From: Neocallimastix lanati (nom. inval.) | Taxonomy: Eukaryota; Neocallimastigomycota; Neocallimastigomycetes; Neocallimastigales; Neocallimastigaceae | Direction of reading: 5' to 3' | Length of the DNA: 64,000 nucleotides | Assembly: GCA_016946835.1 (NCBI GenBank) | Contig: JACVTC010000090.1 | Location: forward strand, 693,501-757,500 | In this document: in pieces, positions 11,457 through 24,753 of the stretch | Position numbering within the stretch: position 1 is the stretch's first letter | Layout: every line of letters starts with the position of its first letter | The notes under the pieces: generated by a model | What the model was told of the DNA's origin: nothing | Database searches by the model: none | The model's input: the letters and a program-made list of their open reading frames with translations, nothing else | Program-made: the position numbers and the translations under genes

Positions 11457-14400
11457 ATGATGATTATTACATTTATAAATAAATTTATAATACATTATTA
11501 TTTAATTATTTTATTTGTATTTTTATTACAAGTAGAATCTATTGAGGTAGATATAAAAAATACGGAAGATGAAATGGTCAATTTATATAAAAAAATTAAT
11601 TCAGAATATCAAAATGGTAATCAGTTAATATTAAATTTTAATGAGAATTATTATCTTTTAAAAAATGAAGGGAGTAATGATATTACTGTAGAAACAAATA
11701 TATATTTTAAAGGAAATAAAAATATGACAATATTTGATTTTAGTAAAGGAGAATATACTAATATAAAATTTTATATAAATTCCGATCAAAAAAAGATTAT
11801 TTACTTTGAAAATATAATATTTAAAAATTTTAATAAAGCTATACCTTTTGAAACAGAATTTTCATTGATGTTTAAAACAAATACCAATAATTATCAAGTT
11901 CATTTTAATAATTGTATATTTGAAAATAATAATTTACCTGTTTTATCAGGTTATAGTACAATACAAAAAACTAATGATTTACATCAATTTATATTTGATA
12001 ATTGCATATTTAAGTAATATAATATAATATTAAATTTTATATTTTGAATTGCATTAATAATTAAATTTTAATATTTATGTAGAAATGTTAAACATAGAAT
12101 TTTTAGGATGTATAATCAAAATACATCAGCTGAAAGTGCTCATAGTGTTCAATTTAATAACTGTCAATTTTTCAATAATATCGGTTCAATATATATAATA
12201 AGAGGGAATTTGGAATTAAATAATTGTAAATTATTTTAATTTTAATAAATATAATATTTTAATTTTATACTTCTGATTATGTATTATATATATATATATG
12301 TATTTAATGAAATATATTAAAATACTATTATATATAATAGGTATCTTTTCTAATTTAAATGATACTGCGTATTTTTACAGAGGTGTGATATTAGAAACTG
12401 ATAATGCATTAAATAAAGTGACTATAAATAATTGTACTTTCAAAGATATAAATATTAAAGGAGATCCAACATTATTTTATTCAGAATTATCAAAAATAAT
12501 GTATGATATTAGAATTATTAATAAAGTATAAGTATACAATAAATATATGTTTAAATTTAATTAACATAAATTTTTTTTAATTAAGAATAAAAAATTCAAT
12601 TATAGAACAATGTTACTCAGAAACAGGCTACATTTTTAAAAGCAATAATTTAAATAAAAAAAACACAAATAATATAGAAATGGATAACGTTAAAATATAT
12701 AGTAATGTTATTTGAAACTAAACATATATATGAAATTAAATTTATTATTTATATTAATAATTATAAATTTACTAATTTCAATAATATGAATAAAAGAGAG
12801 TAATACGCCATTTGGTGGTTATAATAGTAAAATTTCAATAAAAAATTCTTACATAGGGAATATTTCAGTAATAAATAAACTCCCTGGAATTTCAGATTTT
12901 GATTTTAATTCCAAATTGTCATATGAAAACGTTACAATAGAAAATATAGAGTAATTTAATTATAAATCAAATAATAAAAATATAATAATATTATATTAAT
13001 TAATTATTCTTTTTAGGTTAAATGGAAATAGTTTATTTAGTGCTGAAACTAATTATTCATTTAAAGATATGAATATAAAAAATATAACAACGAATTCAAA
13101 ATTTCTCATTGGGAGTATATATAAGGATTTAAATTTGAATAAAGTTCATTTTTCAAATATTATTTGCAAAGGTAATAAAGATGACTCTTCACTAATTTAT
13201 TATGATTCTGGAGAAAAATTAAATAGCTTTTTAAACATATCATTAATGGTTGCCGATAATATAATAACAAATGGTCCACTTATCAAAATAAAAGGAGACT
13301 CAAATAATATAATTTTAAATCAGACAAAAATACATAATTTATATTCATATGGCCGAATTATTGAAAATACTTCTTTGAGTGTGAATATTTTATTAATAAT
13401 ATATTTTTTAATAAAAATTAGAATTTAATAATAGTATTAATTAATAATTTAATAAAATATTAGTATTAATTAATTTTTTTTATATTTGATAAATAAAGAC
13501 CAACATGATAATTAATGATTCTATATTTTCAAAAAATAAAAATATAAATAAATTATTATGTGGAATTATATATTTAAGTAAAAATTTAAAATTGTTGACG
13601 AATAATTCGACTTTCGAATATAATGAAGTTAAAAACAATGGAGGAGCTATGTAAGTACTGGTAGTTTATAATTATATATATTAATATTAATTTTATATTA
13701 ATATTATCAAAATATATCAAAAAATAAAGATGTATAGAAAGTATTGGTGATGTTAATATAAATATAAATTCAACAATATTTAATGAGAATAAAAGTGATA
13801 ATGGAGGTGCAATATATATAAATACAAATAATAAAAATAAAAAGGAAATTGAATCTAAAGTAAGTTATATGAATATTGATAATAGCATTTTTAACAAAAA
13901 TAATGTAAATTATTTCGGTGGAGCAATATATTCAACTCTTAAAAACAATATTATAAAAAATACTGAATTCAAATATAATTTTGCAAATACTGCTGGTGGA
14001 ATTTTGTTTATACCTGAAGGATATGAAAAAAAATATATTTTAGAGAAAACTAACATAAATGAAATTAATAATACAGCATTATCGTACGGAAATAATTATT
14101 CAACTTTTCCTTCATATGTATTAGTAAATTATAATGAAACAAATATCAAAAGTGGAGGAAATATTTTATTTAATTTTGAAATTTATGATAATTTTAATAC
14201 AATAATTAAAGATAGTATAAAGTATTTTTATGATCTATCGTTTACAATTAATATGAAAGTAGTAGATGATGATTCCAAAGACATAGACATTAAAGGAAAA
14301 AATAATAACTTCCTTATCCATGGAAATCATGGTCATTTTTTTAACGGTAATTTTTAATCATCACATTATAATTAATATCAAAATATAAAATGAATTAATA

Positions 14401-16431
14401 TATAAATATTATAGTGATTAAATGTTTATTGTATTTTTTTACTATTTAAAAAAATTATGATATTGTTAACAAAAGGTCGGTTTAAGTCTAATGAACTTAA
14501 AATTTCTTCAAAACCAAATAGATATTCAATTGAATTTTCAATGGATTTTCAAAGATACAAAAATATAATTTTTAAACCAAATAATATAACAATTAATATT
14601 TTAGACTGTGAAGAAGATGATATAACTATAATTAGAAATAATATTCCCCATTGTGAACGCCCTATATGTAATTGTGGCCCTAAAATATCAGAAAAGCATA
14701 TATGTAAAAAAGGGTATGAAAACATAAAAATAAATAGTGTTAAATATAATAAGTGTGTATGTACTGAAGGTCATAAAGGTGAAAATTGCAATGAACTAAT
14801 ATTTTATGATAAAAGGTATTTATCATTTTTAATAATATTATTAGTATATTTTTAATAATATTGATATTCAATAACGTTTTTATAATATATATTATGATTT
14901 TTTTAATAATTATAGCAAAATCGAATTTATTGTTAAACCTATTTTGTATATTTGTATTATTGCTAATATTTCTTTAACATTCATTAATATCAGTTTCAGA
15001 AAAATGAAAATTATTAAAGATACAGGATGCTATTCAAATAGTATATTTTCTTTTGGTATAATACTAATTTTATTAGGAATGCTTAATTATATAAAATTAA
15101 CACCAAATTATTGCTTTTTATGCACTTTTTTATTTAATTCTGGAATTGTACTAATATACGGCCAACTATATTTAAAAAGTATGAAATCTTTAAAATATGG
15201 TATATGGGTAGAAAATCCAAATCATCAGTCAAAACTTTTTATAATTTTGACTGGATTGAAACGTATATTACAACAAATTAATAATTCAAATATAACAACA
15301 GTAAATAGTTATACTGATTCAAGTATATATATTAATAAGGAAAATATAAACTCAAAAATATATAAAGGCAATCAAGAAAACGATATTGAAAAAACTAAGG
15401 ACTTAAGTTCTGTATCATCTTATAATGAACATACAAATGATTTAAAAGTTGTAGGAAAAGAAAATTCTAATGATATAATTAAAAAAGACAATAGTATTGA
15501 TTTCTTGGAAAATTTTTTACGAATTGAAATAGATCAATCTTCTGAAATAGACACATTTGATAATATGAGTGTTCCAAATTCATATTCAGATATAAAAAAA
15601 TATATTAAAAGAAATTCAAAAAATAATTTTGAAAAATTATTTACTAGAGTCTGTACAGCATTTTACTTTAGTATTTTTCTGTTTCTACTATCATTAGTAG
15701 TTTTTTGCATTTATTATTTCTCATTTTATTTTAATTATGATGAAAAAATGAGAGAATCAGATACAAAATATGTTAATGAAAATTGGATATATACTTGTCA
15801 TGAAGGCAATTTTGAAATTTATTTATATTTTATTCAATTTACATTAATTACATGGTTATTGATAAAGTTAAAGGATGTTTTTAAGTATTCATTAATTCTT
15901 TCAGAAACATGTTATATTTTTATGATATTACTAATATGGATATTTCTTGGACCATTTACAAATGTATTTTAATTTATTAATTTTTTAATTAAATAATAAT
16001 AATATTTTTAACTTTAATTTTATTATTTTTTTTTTTCTTTTTTTTTTTTTTTTTTATTATAGATAATCTCTTTTTTTTTATTAAAGGACAAACCTGTTAT
16101 AAAAATAAATTTTACAATATCCATGTCAATTTTATGCTATGAAATTATTTTTTTTTTATTTTATTTTAACAAAATATATATATTAATTTATGATTTTGGT
16201 AATGATAGAACAAAATATATTCGATTTTTTAAAAGAAATATATGTGAAATTCATAAATCATATACATGCGGATGTCAAACTAGTCCTAAAATTTGCTTAA
16301 CAAAGGATGATACAATGTTAATTAATTATTATTTTTCAGCTTTAAATTATATTCTAAATATAAAATTCTTTTTGAATAGAAATTTAATTTTTCAAACAAA
16401 AAACAAAGAGTTAACAGTAATTAATAATTAA
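11457..16431 (+). CDS. Beta-helix / EGF / class C 7TM receptor-like protein
   Basis: Exons inferred by phase and GT..AG: 11457-12013, 12083-12225, 12341-12500, 12586-12701, 12797-12950, 13017-13380, 13499-13650, 13730-14346, 14476-14815, 14916-15963, 16087-16431. They join in phase to 1331 residues. Residues 1-28 are a signal peptide (LIILFVFLLQVESIE). Up to about 750, short beta-helix rungs repeat NNC-x-F and GGAI patterns. Around 795-860 lies a Cys-rich EGF-like module ending CVCTEGHKGENC. From 868 come hydrophobic segments; TM3 (CFLCTFLFNSGIVLIYGQLY) fits class C receptors, with its Cys and a matching loop Cys in WIYTCHEG. A 130-residue Ser/Asn loop separates TM3 and TM4; the tail is short. 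The domain order is seen; ligand (perhaps plant polysaccharide) and G-protein coupling are inferred. The exon 3/4 junction is the least certain. Confidence 0.75.
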
Positions 16432-16597
16432 ATTTATTAATGTAATTCTATTATATTTCTAATTTAATTTATTAATAAAAGTTTTAAATATGCTTATCAA
16501 CTGTTAATTTTATATGTGTATATACAAAATTAATAATAAAAATAATAATATTTATGTTAATATTAATTAAATAGTAAAAATAATAATAGTATAATTG

Positions 16598-16755
16598 TTA
16601 TGAGTCAGGAATTTTTGATTCATAATTATGTCAATTTTATTAATATATTTTATGATAAAATATTACTAGTGATATAAAACAAATATGTGTAGTAGCATAT
16701 TTGTATATTTAATAATAATTATTAAATATTAAACTTATATCTTATTGATAATAAT
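16598..16755 (-). repeat. Solo copia-type LTR fragment
   Basis: The complement of 16598-16690 matches the 3' half of the LTR at 23632 (ATAAAATATATTAATAAA, TTGACATAATTAT, ending in CA). 16667-16755 in reverse also matches 47267-47354, including AAATATACAAATATG and CACATATTTGTTTTATATCA, so both places carry the same dispersed unit. Confidence 0.55.
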
Positions 16756-17024
16756 TATTTTATTTTATTTTTTATTATTATTATTATAATACTTTAATTC
16801 ATATAAAATTTATATAGTTCTATATATTTGAATATATAATTAATATATTACCTATTTCTTATAAATAGATTTGATTATTTATATTAGAAATAGAAGACTC
16901 TCTTGAAAATTTTTGGAAATAGAATTATTATTATAATTGTACAAATATTATAATTTTATTAATAAATTTTACTAAACTATCATTATTTAAAAATCCACTG
17001 CTTATATAAAATTCCAGCATATCA

Positions 17025-17160
17025 CTAGCACTTAATTATTCTAAATTAAATGATTTTATATTAATACATTGTGGCTTATATATTATTTATATTACAATAT
17101 GTTTCAATACATTTGAAGCTTATCTTTTATACATTATTCTAATATTCCCCCTTAAACGGT
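17025..17160 (-). repeat. copia-type LTR fragment with polypurine tract
   Basis: The complement shows GTTTAAGGGGGAATATTAG, close to the polypurine tract and LTR start at 24741-24763, then the LTR body (ATGTATTAATATAAAA, TTTAATTTAGAATAATTAAG, TGCTAGT). It is the 5' half of the LTR type whose 3' half lies at 16598; more than 300 bp of other sequence separate them, so either an insertion or two decayed copies. Confidence 0.55.
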
Positions 17161-18915
17161 GCTGGAGATAGCTATAGCTACAATAGCTATAGCTACAGTT
17201 TGAATAAGATGACTACAAACCATAGTATGGATAATTCAACATATAAGATTAAAAGTCAAAATAATAGCAATACCATGGTTAATGTTGCACCATTTAACTA
17301 TACCACAATGAATATTAACGATGAATACCCTTAAACCTAGTTATTCCATAATGAATAAATTGTTTACTGGTGAATATGTGTATATAAAATTATCCTATTT
17401 TATAATATTAACATGAAATTATTAAATTATTATTTATTTCTATTCTAAATTAACCTTTAATTATATATGAATAAAGTAATTTTATATTATGTTTATTGTT
17501 TGATTCAATTTAAATAATGCTAAAATAATTTCTTAAATAAATTAATAACCTAATAATTTTCCCCTAAAAACTAATTATTTAATTTTATTACTATTAATAT
17601 TAGATGTATCCAAAATATCACTTTTAATATATGCTTTATATATTTTATGATGGAATCCTTTCTTTTGAAGGGTGATTTTATACCATCTCAATTTGTGTGA
17701 ATACTTCATATATATTGAGATTTATAACACATATAATTATAATCCGCTTTGAAGATAAGCAATAACCGATTTTTGCTTTGTAGTTTTTGCGATAACTATT
17801 AAAATAAATTATTAATTATATATCGGTGTACTTGATAAATAATATTCTTGGGGTATTAAAATTGATTGCATTTTTATTAATTACATTGTTCTAATTATTT
17901 AAACTTATTAGTAAATAATATAAATTGTTTCATAATTGATTAAGATTCAATATTTCAGTTAATTCTTCTTTTTTTTTTTTTTGGTTAATTATTGTTAATT
18001 TTCACTATTAGGCTATTAATTCATTTCCAAGATAAATATTATTTTTAAATAATCAGCACAAAAAATCAGTTAAGCAACTTTCGTTTAATATTTTAAGTTC
18101 TTTATTTTATTATGCCTACTTATAAGGATTTGCATTATGATTATATTGAATAAATTATTATCTAAACACATTTCACACTAGGTTTAATAATACTATTATT
18201 GTTAGAATGCACCCATTTCACGCTAGGTATTACCATTCTATTATATTTCCTTGAATATTTGGGATCTTCTTTAATAAATTTATCTTTTTTTTCTAGTTTT
18301 ATATTTAAATTTAAAATGTAATGATAATAAGAATATTTTTATAGATATTATTTTCTATCATATTTGTTTTTCCTTTTAAAACATTTTGATGAAGTTTTAC
18401 TTATTATTAATATCAAGAAAGATTTAATTCTGATAAATTGTGATTTAGTTCTTTTATTTATTATTATTAAACATTTGTATTATAAAGACAAGTATTAATA
18501 TTTGATATGTACTTAACTATAACATTTTGATTGTGATAAAAATTTGAAGTGGTAAATTCCTTCATTTTTATTATTTATACAAGTATATTAATTAATATTC
18601 ATTGAGGTATATTTTAAGAGACGAATAGAACCATAAAAATATATATGAAAAAAAGTTATGTTTTGAGAATATAAATATAATATATATATATAACTAAAAC
18701 TATTTAACATAATATATTATATATTATATTTTTTTAAAATTAATATAACAAAATAAAAATTTTTGAAGTAACCAGAATATCCAATCAAAAATTTTGAATT
18801 AATAATTAATTTTTATTATTATTATTTTTTTTTTTACATTATTTAAAAAAATTTTTATTAAAACTTTTTATTTAAAATTTTTATTTAAAAAAAAAAAATA
18901 AAATATATAAATACT

Positions 18916-20658
18916 ATGGAAGAAATACCATTAAAAAATACAACACCATATGAAGAGGATTGGGAAATTCAATTCGCTGATGCTGCTGAAGATTCAGAAG
19001 AAGAAATAGAAGAAATTAAAAATCATTTAAATGAAATAATTACTTTCGATGAAAATGAAAATGAAGAAGAGTATGATGATTATTACGACAGTGAAGAAGA
19101 ATATTTCAATGAAATTAATTACGATGAGTTATTCGGTGATGCAACTTCAGGTATTTAATTTTTTTTTTTTTTTTTAAAAAAAAAATTTAATATTATATAA
19201 ACAATAAATTAAAAAATATTAATAAATTTTTCTTTTTTTTTTTTTTATTTTAAAAATTAAATAATATTATATTTATATAGATTTTACAAAGCAATATAAT
19301 AAAATAAAAAAAATTAATAGTATTAGTACAAATTCAGTAATTGAAAAAAGCTTTGGTGTATCCAAAATTACAGATGTAAATAAAGAGAATGGAATAAATA
19401 TAAAAAATGAAAATATAGAAAATCATGATATTAAAACATTTGAAAATAAAACAAAAAAAAAAGATAAAGAAAAAAATAATGAAACTGATGGAATACAAAT
19501 AAAAAAAAAAGAAGTAATATTTATATTAATTAAATTATGAATAATTAATATAAAAATAAGTTAATTAAAATTAATTTATAATATATTTTATAATATATTT
19601 ATGAAGATAATAGAAAAAAATAAACAATTGGAGAATGAGTTAAGCGAGAAATATTCAAGCAGAATACACATTGGTAAATAAATATAAAATATCACATTAA
19701 TATATTTACTATTTACTAAATAATTTTATAGTACAAAATTTGAATTCATCAGTTAAAGCGGATATAAAGATTGGTAGTAGAAAAGCTGAAGGTGACAAGT
19801 AAATCAATAAAATATATTTATATATATTAATCTGTTTTTTATTTTTATTTTTATTATTTTTTTATAAAATGATATAATATAAAAGTTAAAATGTTTTATA
19901 AATAATCTTTAATATAAATTTTATTCATTTATAAAGGCAAAAGCACACTGACAAATCTGATAGAGCTACTGTAGAACAAGTGCTTGACCCACGTACAAGA
20001 ATTATTTTATTTAAAATGCTTAATAAAAATGCAATATATGAAGTCAATGGTTGTATAAGTACAGGAAAAGAAGTAAGTATATATAAATATATTATTAGTA
20101 TTTCAATAATTAAATATTATTTTTTATATAATATTTGTTTTACTTTAAAAGGCCAATGTTTATCACGCAATAACAGAGAATGGAGAACATAGAGCAATAA
20201 AAATCTACAAGACATCAATTTTAGTATTCAAAGATAGAGATCGTTATGTATCTGGTGAGTATCGTTTTAGAAATGGTTACAGTAAACATAATCCAAGAAA
20301 AATGGTTAAAGTATGGGCAGAAAAAGAAATGCGTAACCTAAAAAGATTATGGAATGCTGGAATACCATGTCCTGAACCATTAATGTTAAGAATGCATGTT
20401 TTATTAATGTCATTTATTGGAGATAAAAATGGATGGTTTGTATATATATATATAATTATAAATATATAAAAATTAAAAGAATTAAAAAAAATTTTTTTTT
20501 GTTATTAAAAAAGGGCTTCCCCAAGATTAAAAGATGCGCCAATTAATGATTCAGAAAAATATATGAACTTGTATTTACAATTAGTAAAAATGGTTTGGAA
20601 AATGTACAATCAATGTCATCTTGTTCATGCTGATCTCAGTGAATATAATCTATTGTTA

Positions 20659-20689
<31 letters not shown>

Positions 20690-22034
20690 TTCATTATTTA
20701 TTATTTATTATTTATTATTTATTATTTATTATTTATTATTTATTATTTTTAATATTATTTATTTTTTATTATTTATTATTTATTATTTTTAATATTATTT
20801 ATTTTTTATTATTTATTTATAATATTTTTTTTATATTATTTTTTATTTTTATTTTTTTTTTTTTTTTTCAAATACTTCAAAAAAGTAATTTTTTATTAAT
20901 TAATTAAATCTATACATTTATATATTAAAATTAATATACAAATTATTACAGATATCATAAAAAAAAACTTTATATAATTGATGTTTCGCAATCTGTAGAG
21001 CATGATCATCCTCATGCATCCGAATTCCTTAGAAAGGATTGTAGTAATGTAATTGAATATTTTAGAAAAAGAGTTCAACATCCGATATTTACATTAAGAG
21101 AAATGTTTGAATTTGTTGTTAAAGATGCAAAAGCAATAAGGGAATCGATGAATCTTGAAGAAATTAAAGATATTAATAATGATGATGACTTAATTGATTT
21201 ATATTTAATAAAAGTATATATTATAATATTTTTAAAATAATAATAAAATAATAATAATAAAACAGAATATAATAAATAATATATTTATTTTTTTATTAGT
21301 TCCATGAATCCATTAGAGATAGACCAGAGAATTATAATGAAATTCATAAAGTTGATGAAGAAGTATTCAAGAAATCTTATATTCCAAGGAATCTTGATGA
21401 AGTTATAGATATTCAAAGAGATGTTGATATGGTAGAAAGTGGGAAAATAAATGAAGTAACTATAAAATATATCAAATAATGAAATTAACATAGAAATTAT
21501 TTTAGAATTATATATATTAATAAGTTTTTTATAGTTAATTTATAGTAATATAGTTGGAATTAATTCTGGAATAAATAATAAAGAAAAAGCTAATATCAAT
21601 GAAGATATTAATGAAAATAAAGAAAATTTAGATAATGATATAAAAAAGAATGAAAATAATGGTATTAATAGTAAAGAAAGTAATTCTGAAAATGAAGAAG
21701 AAAGTGAAGATAATGAGAATGATGAAGAAGATGATGATGATGAAGATGATGAAATTAAAGAAAATGGAAAACTTATGAAATCATCAAAATTAAAGAAATA
21801 TGAGGATAAAGAGGCTAAGAAAGTAAATAACAAAGAATATTTAATAATTGAATATATTTTTTAAATATTTAAATATGTAATATTTATATATTAATGATTA
21901 TGTAGGAAAGGAAAAAGCAAATGAAAGAAGAAAAAAGAGAAAAAAGAAAGAATAAAATTCCAAAAAGTGTTAAGAAAAGAAAGCAAAAAATTTCAACTGA
22001 AAAGGGAAAATCGAAAGGAAAAAAGAAGCTATAA
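18916..22034 (+). CDS. RIO1: RIO1 atypical serine/threonine kinase
   Basis: Exons: 18916-19150, 19281-19513, 19607-19673, 19732-19798, 19937-20072, 20152-20435, 20514-20654, 20952-21213, 21300-21455, 21535-21822, 21906-22034; they join in phase to 665 residues. The acidic N-terminus leads to the RIO fold: nucleotide loop [14 protein letters not shown], then [20 protein letters not shown] (the Lys binds ATP), the RIO1 block [19 protein letters not shown], hinge LLMSFIGD, catalytic [12 protein letters not shown] and metal-binding IIDVSQSV. The motif LIYSNIVGI, an acidic run ([17 protein letters not shown]) and a Lys/Arg tail follow, as in RIO1 orthologues, which act in cytoplasmic 40S maturation. 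All key residues are present. The intron between exons 7 and 8 is filled with a TTATTATT microsatellite, within codon reach of the catalytic motif. Confidence 0.93.
20657..20815 (+). repeat. TTA/TTTA microsatellite in RIO1 intron
   Basis: The seventh intron (20655-20951) begins GTTAGT and is mostly (TTATTATTTA)n. A frame read through it gives only Leu/Tyr/Phe repeats and is not coding. Confidence 0.85.
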
Positions 22035-22296
22035 TTTATATTTATTAATTTGATATGCTATCTAGTACATTCAAAAATTAAAAAATATTTATAAATTTAA
22101 TAAAACAATTATAATTATTTATTTAAAAGAATTAGAATATTATTTATTATTTTTTCATTATTGTTAGTAAATATTAATATAAAATATAATAAAATAAATG
22201 ATAAATTAAATTTTAATGAGACTATCATGTTACACAAATTTGTACAACTTTATGTTTTTAAACCTTATTTATCATATATGTATTATTTTGATTATT

Positions 22297-22328
<32 letters not shown>

Positions 22329-22659
22329 TCGTTTCTAATGTCATATTCTAAAAATTAACATTGTTGAATTATATATTTGAACAAGTTATTAATATTATTT
22401 TTTAAAAGTATGTAAATACATATATATGTAATTTTTGTATTACATATTAAAATGATTTTAATTTTTTAATATTTTTTAATATTAAAATAATCTAAAAATA
22501 TAAACTTTTTTATTATATTTTTTAAAAAAAAAAAAAATTAAATGATTAAGTTGAAAGAAAAAGATCTTTCGTATTGACAGAAGGGATGCAGATATAATAG
22601 ATTTAAATTATAAAAAGGAATGGAATATTTTGTTTAAGAACCAAAACATTTCTGGTGAT

Positions 22660-22900
22660 TATTCAAAAACGCCATTCTAAGTGCGATCTGCGGCTCTCTT
22701 TACAGAAATTATGCCTCGGGCTAGTACTCGGTAAGGGTTACTATTCCGAAAGTATAAGCGCAAACTAACCAGGAGCATCAACGCTGAAAATGCAGTTAAG
22801 ACAGGCTAGCAGGGCCAATGCCTCTGAAGGAGAAGACCATAATTTCTTTCAGATAGACAATTCAAACCCTAATCCATAAGGAGGTGAGATTCGTTGCATA
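22660..22900. ncRNA. GC-rich island, candidate structured RNA gene (strand unknown)
   Basis: Direct counting gives 82 G/C in 180 bases at 22681-22860, against well under 25 percent around it. It has stops in all useful frames and no protein family features. In AT-rich genomes such islands are often structural RNA genes. I could not assign a family: there is no tRNA fold, 5S, U-snRNA or SRP core by eye. A degraded mobile element is the alternative. Confidence 0.3.
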
Positions 22901-23155
22901 TGAACTTTTTTCTGAATTTATTTATACACTTATTTTTGATTATTACTTTTTATTTCACGTTACTTTTTCATTTATTATTATGTTCAAATTGGACAAATAA
23001 TATTTATTTATTTTATTAATTCTATGTTTTTTTATTTTTTATTAAAATTAAAAGTATTCATGTATTTTATATAAGAATAAATAAATAAAAATTAAAGATC
23101 GCAATAATTGAAGCTATAAAAAAAAAAAAAAATTTCGTATTGACAATATATATTC

Positions 23156-23186
<31 letters not shown>

Positions 23187-23316
23187 AATTACTATATTTT
23201 TTTTAAAATTATAATATATATTTATAGTAAATATATTTTTTTTTAATTAAAATTTGTGATAATTTTAACAATTATTTATTTGTTTTATTATTAATTTATT
23301 TATTTATAAACTTTAA

Positions 23317-23350
23317 AAAAAAATTTTGCGAAATGAAAATTTTCCAAATG
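23317..23350. repeat. Isolated TIR-like motif
   Basis: TTTTGCGAAATGAAAATTTT then CCAAATG resembles the right TIR of the element at 28644-29622 (TTTTTGCGAAATGAACTTTC). No partner end was found nearby, so it is probably a lone end. Confidence 0.35.
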
Positions 23351-23631
23351 TACCTACATTCACTATAAATACTTAACTTTGTAATTAAAAAATGTAAACA
23401 TTAATATATTTGATAAATTCTATTGGTTGATATTTTTGTTTTTTTTTTTGAAAGATTTAACATATGTCATATTATTCACAATTTAACATGTATCCCTGAA
23501 GATATATAAATATTAAAAAAAAATTAAATAAAAAATCAAGTGATGTATACTGTAATAAATATTAGAAATTAATAAATCAATACTAAATGATATAAATACT
23601 CATAGTAAATCTAAATCGAAATTTTAAAATT

Positions 23632-23836
23632 TGTTAGAATATGTGAATATGAAGTTATAATATGTGATTATGAGATTAATGTAATAAAATGTAATGTAAT
23701 ATAAATAATGTATTAGCCATAATGTATTAATATAAAAGCATTTAATTTAGAATAATTAAGTGCTAGTAACTCTTTATCATAAAATATATTAATAAAGTTG
23801 ACATAATTATAAAACCTAAATTCTTGACTTTTAACA
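23632..23836 (+). repeat. 5' LTR of the short element
   Basis: 205 bp, TG...CA ends, followed directly by the PBS. LTRs of the same type, inverted and broken, lie at 16598-16755 and 17025-17160. Confidence 0.85.
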
Positions 23837-23851
23837 GATTAAGAGTCTCAT
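23837..23851 (+). promoter_or_regulatory. Primer-binding site, half tRNA-Lys(CUU)
   Basis: GATTAAGAGTCTCAT abuts the LTR. Its complement ATGAGACTCTTAATC reads as a tRNA anticodon arm: stem TGAGA, loop CTCTTAA with anticodon CUU, U33 and A37, then TC of the closing strand. It does not match a tRNA 3' end. Confidence 0.7.
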
Positions 23852-24301
23852 CGACTCTTAGAAAGGATTTTTTGGAATAGAAATCCTTAGCCGAATGTAA
23901 TATTATGTCAAGGAAATAAATTGGAAACTAAAATCGTGATAAAAGTTGCTCATTATGTTAATCTTAGAAAAATAAATAAAAATTGATTTCGAACATTTAA
24001 AATGATCAAGATTACAAAAATTGAAGAAACTCGTAAAAATTTAATATTGTTGATAAAAGAAAATCCCCAAGTAGAATAAAAGTAAATTGAAGCTCTAAAC
24101 ATATAGAAACATTAAATAAATAGAGATAAACAAGCTTAAACATATATTAGTATAAATTATATTTCCTCATACAGTACTGAGACTATTAATGAAAATTATA
24201 CTGAAAACATTAAAACATTAATTGATAATTAAATATCTTTTGAATATTATTTAGCATATTTTATAAAAGAATAATTTATAAATACAATATTGATTCTTAA
24301 A

Positions 24302-24511
24302 TGATGTAATACCAAAGAGGTTATCATACAATAAACAAAGGGCGTAATACCAAAGAGTTCCCGTACATTTGAATTTAAATAGCGTAAATTCTAACGAGTT
24401 GCTATAAATATAATTAAATGGCCTAAAACCTAAAGAGTAGCCATAAATATAAACATTTATATAAAGATAGGATTGGTATAAAACCATAAGAGTATCCAAC
24501 CTACAATAAAC
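24302..24511 (+). repeat. Five degenerate ~39-bp repeats inside the short element
   Basis: Units beginning near 24302, 24341, 24381, 24420 and 24473 share GCGTAATACCAAAGAGTT-type cores (variants GTAATACCAAAGAGG, GCGTAAATTCTAACGAG, GCCTAAAACCTAAAGAG, GGTATAAAACCATAAGAG). The period is a multiple of three, but neither strand gives a believable protein. Confidence 0.6.
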
Positions 24512-24753
24512 ATTAAGTTTGAATTATATTAAAGGTTTAAACGTTTAACCATAAAACGTAATAGTACTTAATAATATAAATTTTTGAATAAAATAAATAA
24601 AAATATGCATTAAATGTTTAAAATTTCAATTAAGAAAATTTTATAAAAGAGAATAGAATTTTGTAAAAATTAAATTTTAGAATAATAGTAATTTACACAT
24701 AATCACCTATAAACCGAATTTTATCTTTTAGAAAAACTAGGTTTAGGGGGAAA

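Larger units (their letters stand above)
16432..18915. other. Intergenic with inverted LTR fragments
   Basis: No gene. Two minus-strand fragments of a copia-type LTR are recognised (16598-16755 and 17025-17160, listed separately). At 17165-17195 AGCTATAGCTACAATAGCTATAGCT is a small palindromic repeat (two copies of a 10-base unit). The rest is AT-rich; 18650-18915 should hold the RIO1 promoter. Confidence 0.45.
22035..23631. other. Intergenic with a GC-rich island
   Basis: No protein gene. Contains the GC-rich island at 22660-22900, a TIR-like motif at 23317-23350, TTTA repeats (22297-22325) and A runs. TTTCGTATTGACA occurs twice (near 22567 and 23134). Confidence 0.45.

Noticed and set aside
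20563-20907. Long hydrophobic C-terminal extension after [10 protein letters not shown] in RIO1
   Set aside because: This is intron read-through of a TTA repeat; splicing 20654 to 20952 restores the conserved RIO1 sequence in phase.
21540-21833. Minus-strand Ser/Phe-rich open frame opposite RIO1 exon 10
   Set aside because: It is the shadow of the acidic GAA/GAT-rich RIO1 exon; splice phases and the family match support the plus strand.
22868-22882. ACCCTAATCC as a telomerase RNA template
   Set aside because: It holds only one CCCTAA unit, less than the 1.5 repeats a template for TTAGGG needs, and no other telomerase RNA feature is visible.
24251-24499. Minus-strand frame with 13-residue periodicity
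   Set aside because: The periodicity follows from the 39-bp DNA repeat; codons are not conserved between units, and it lies in a non-coding LTR element.
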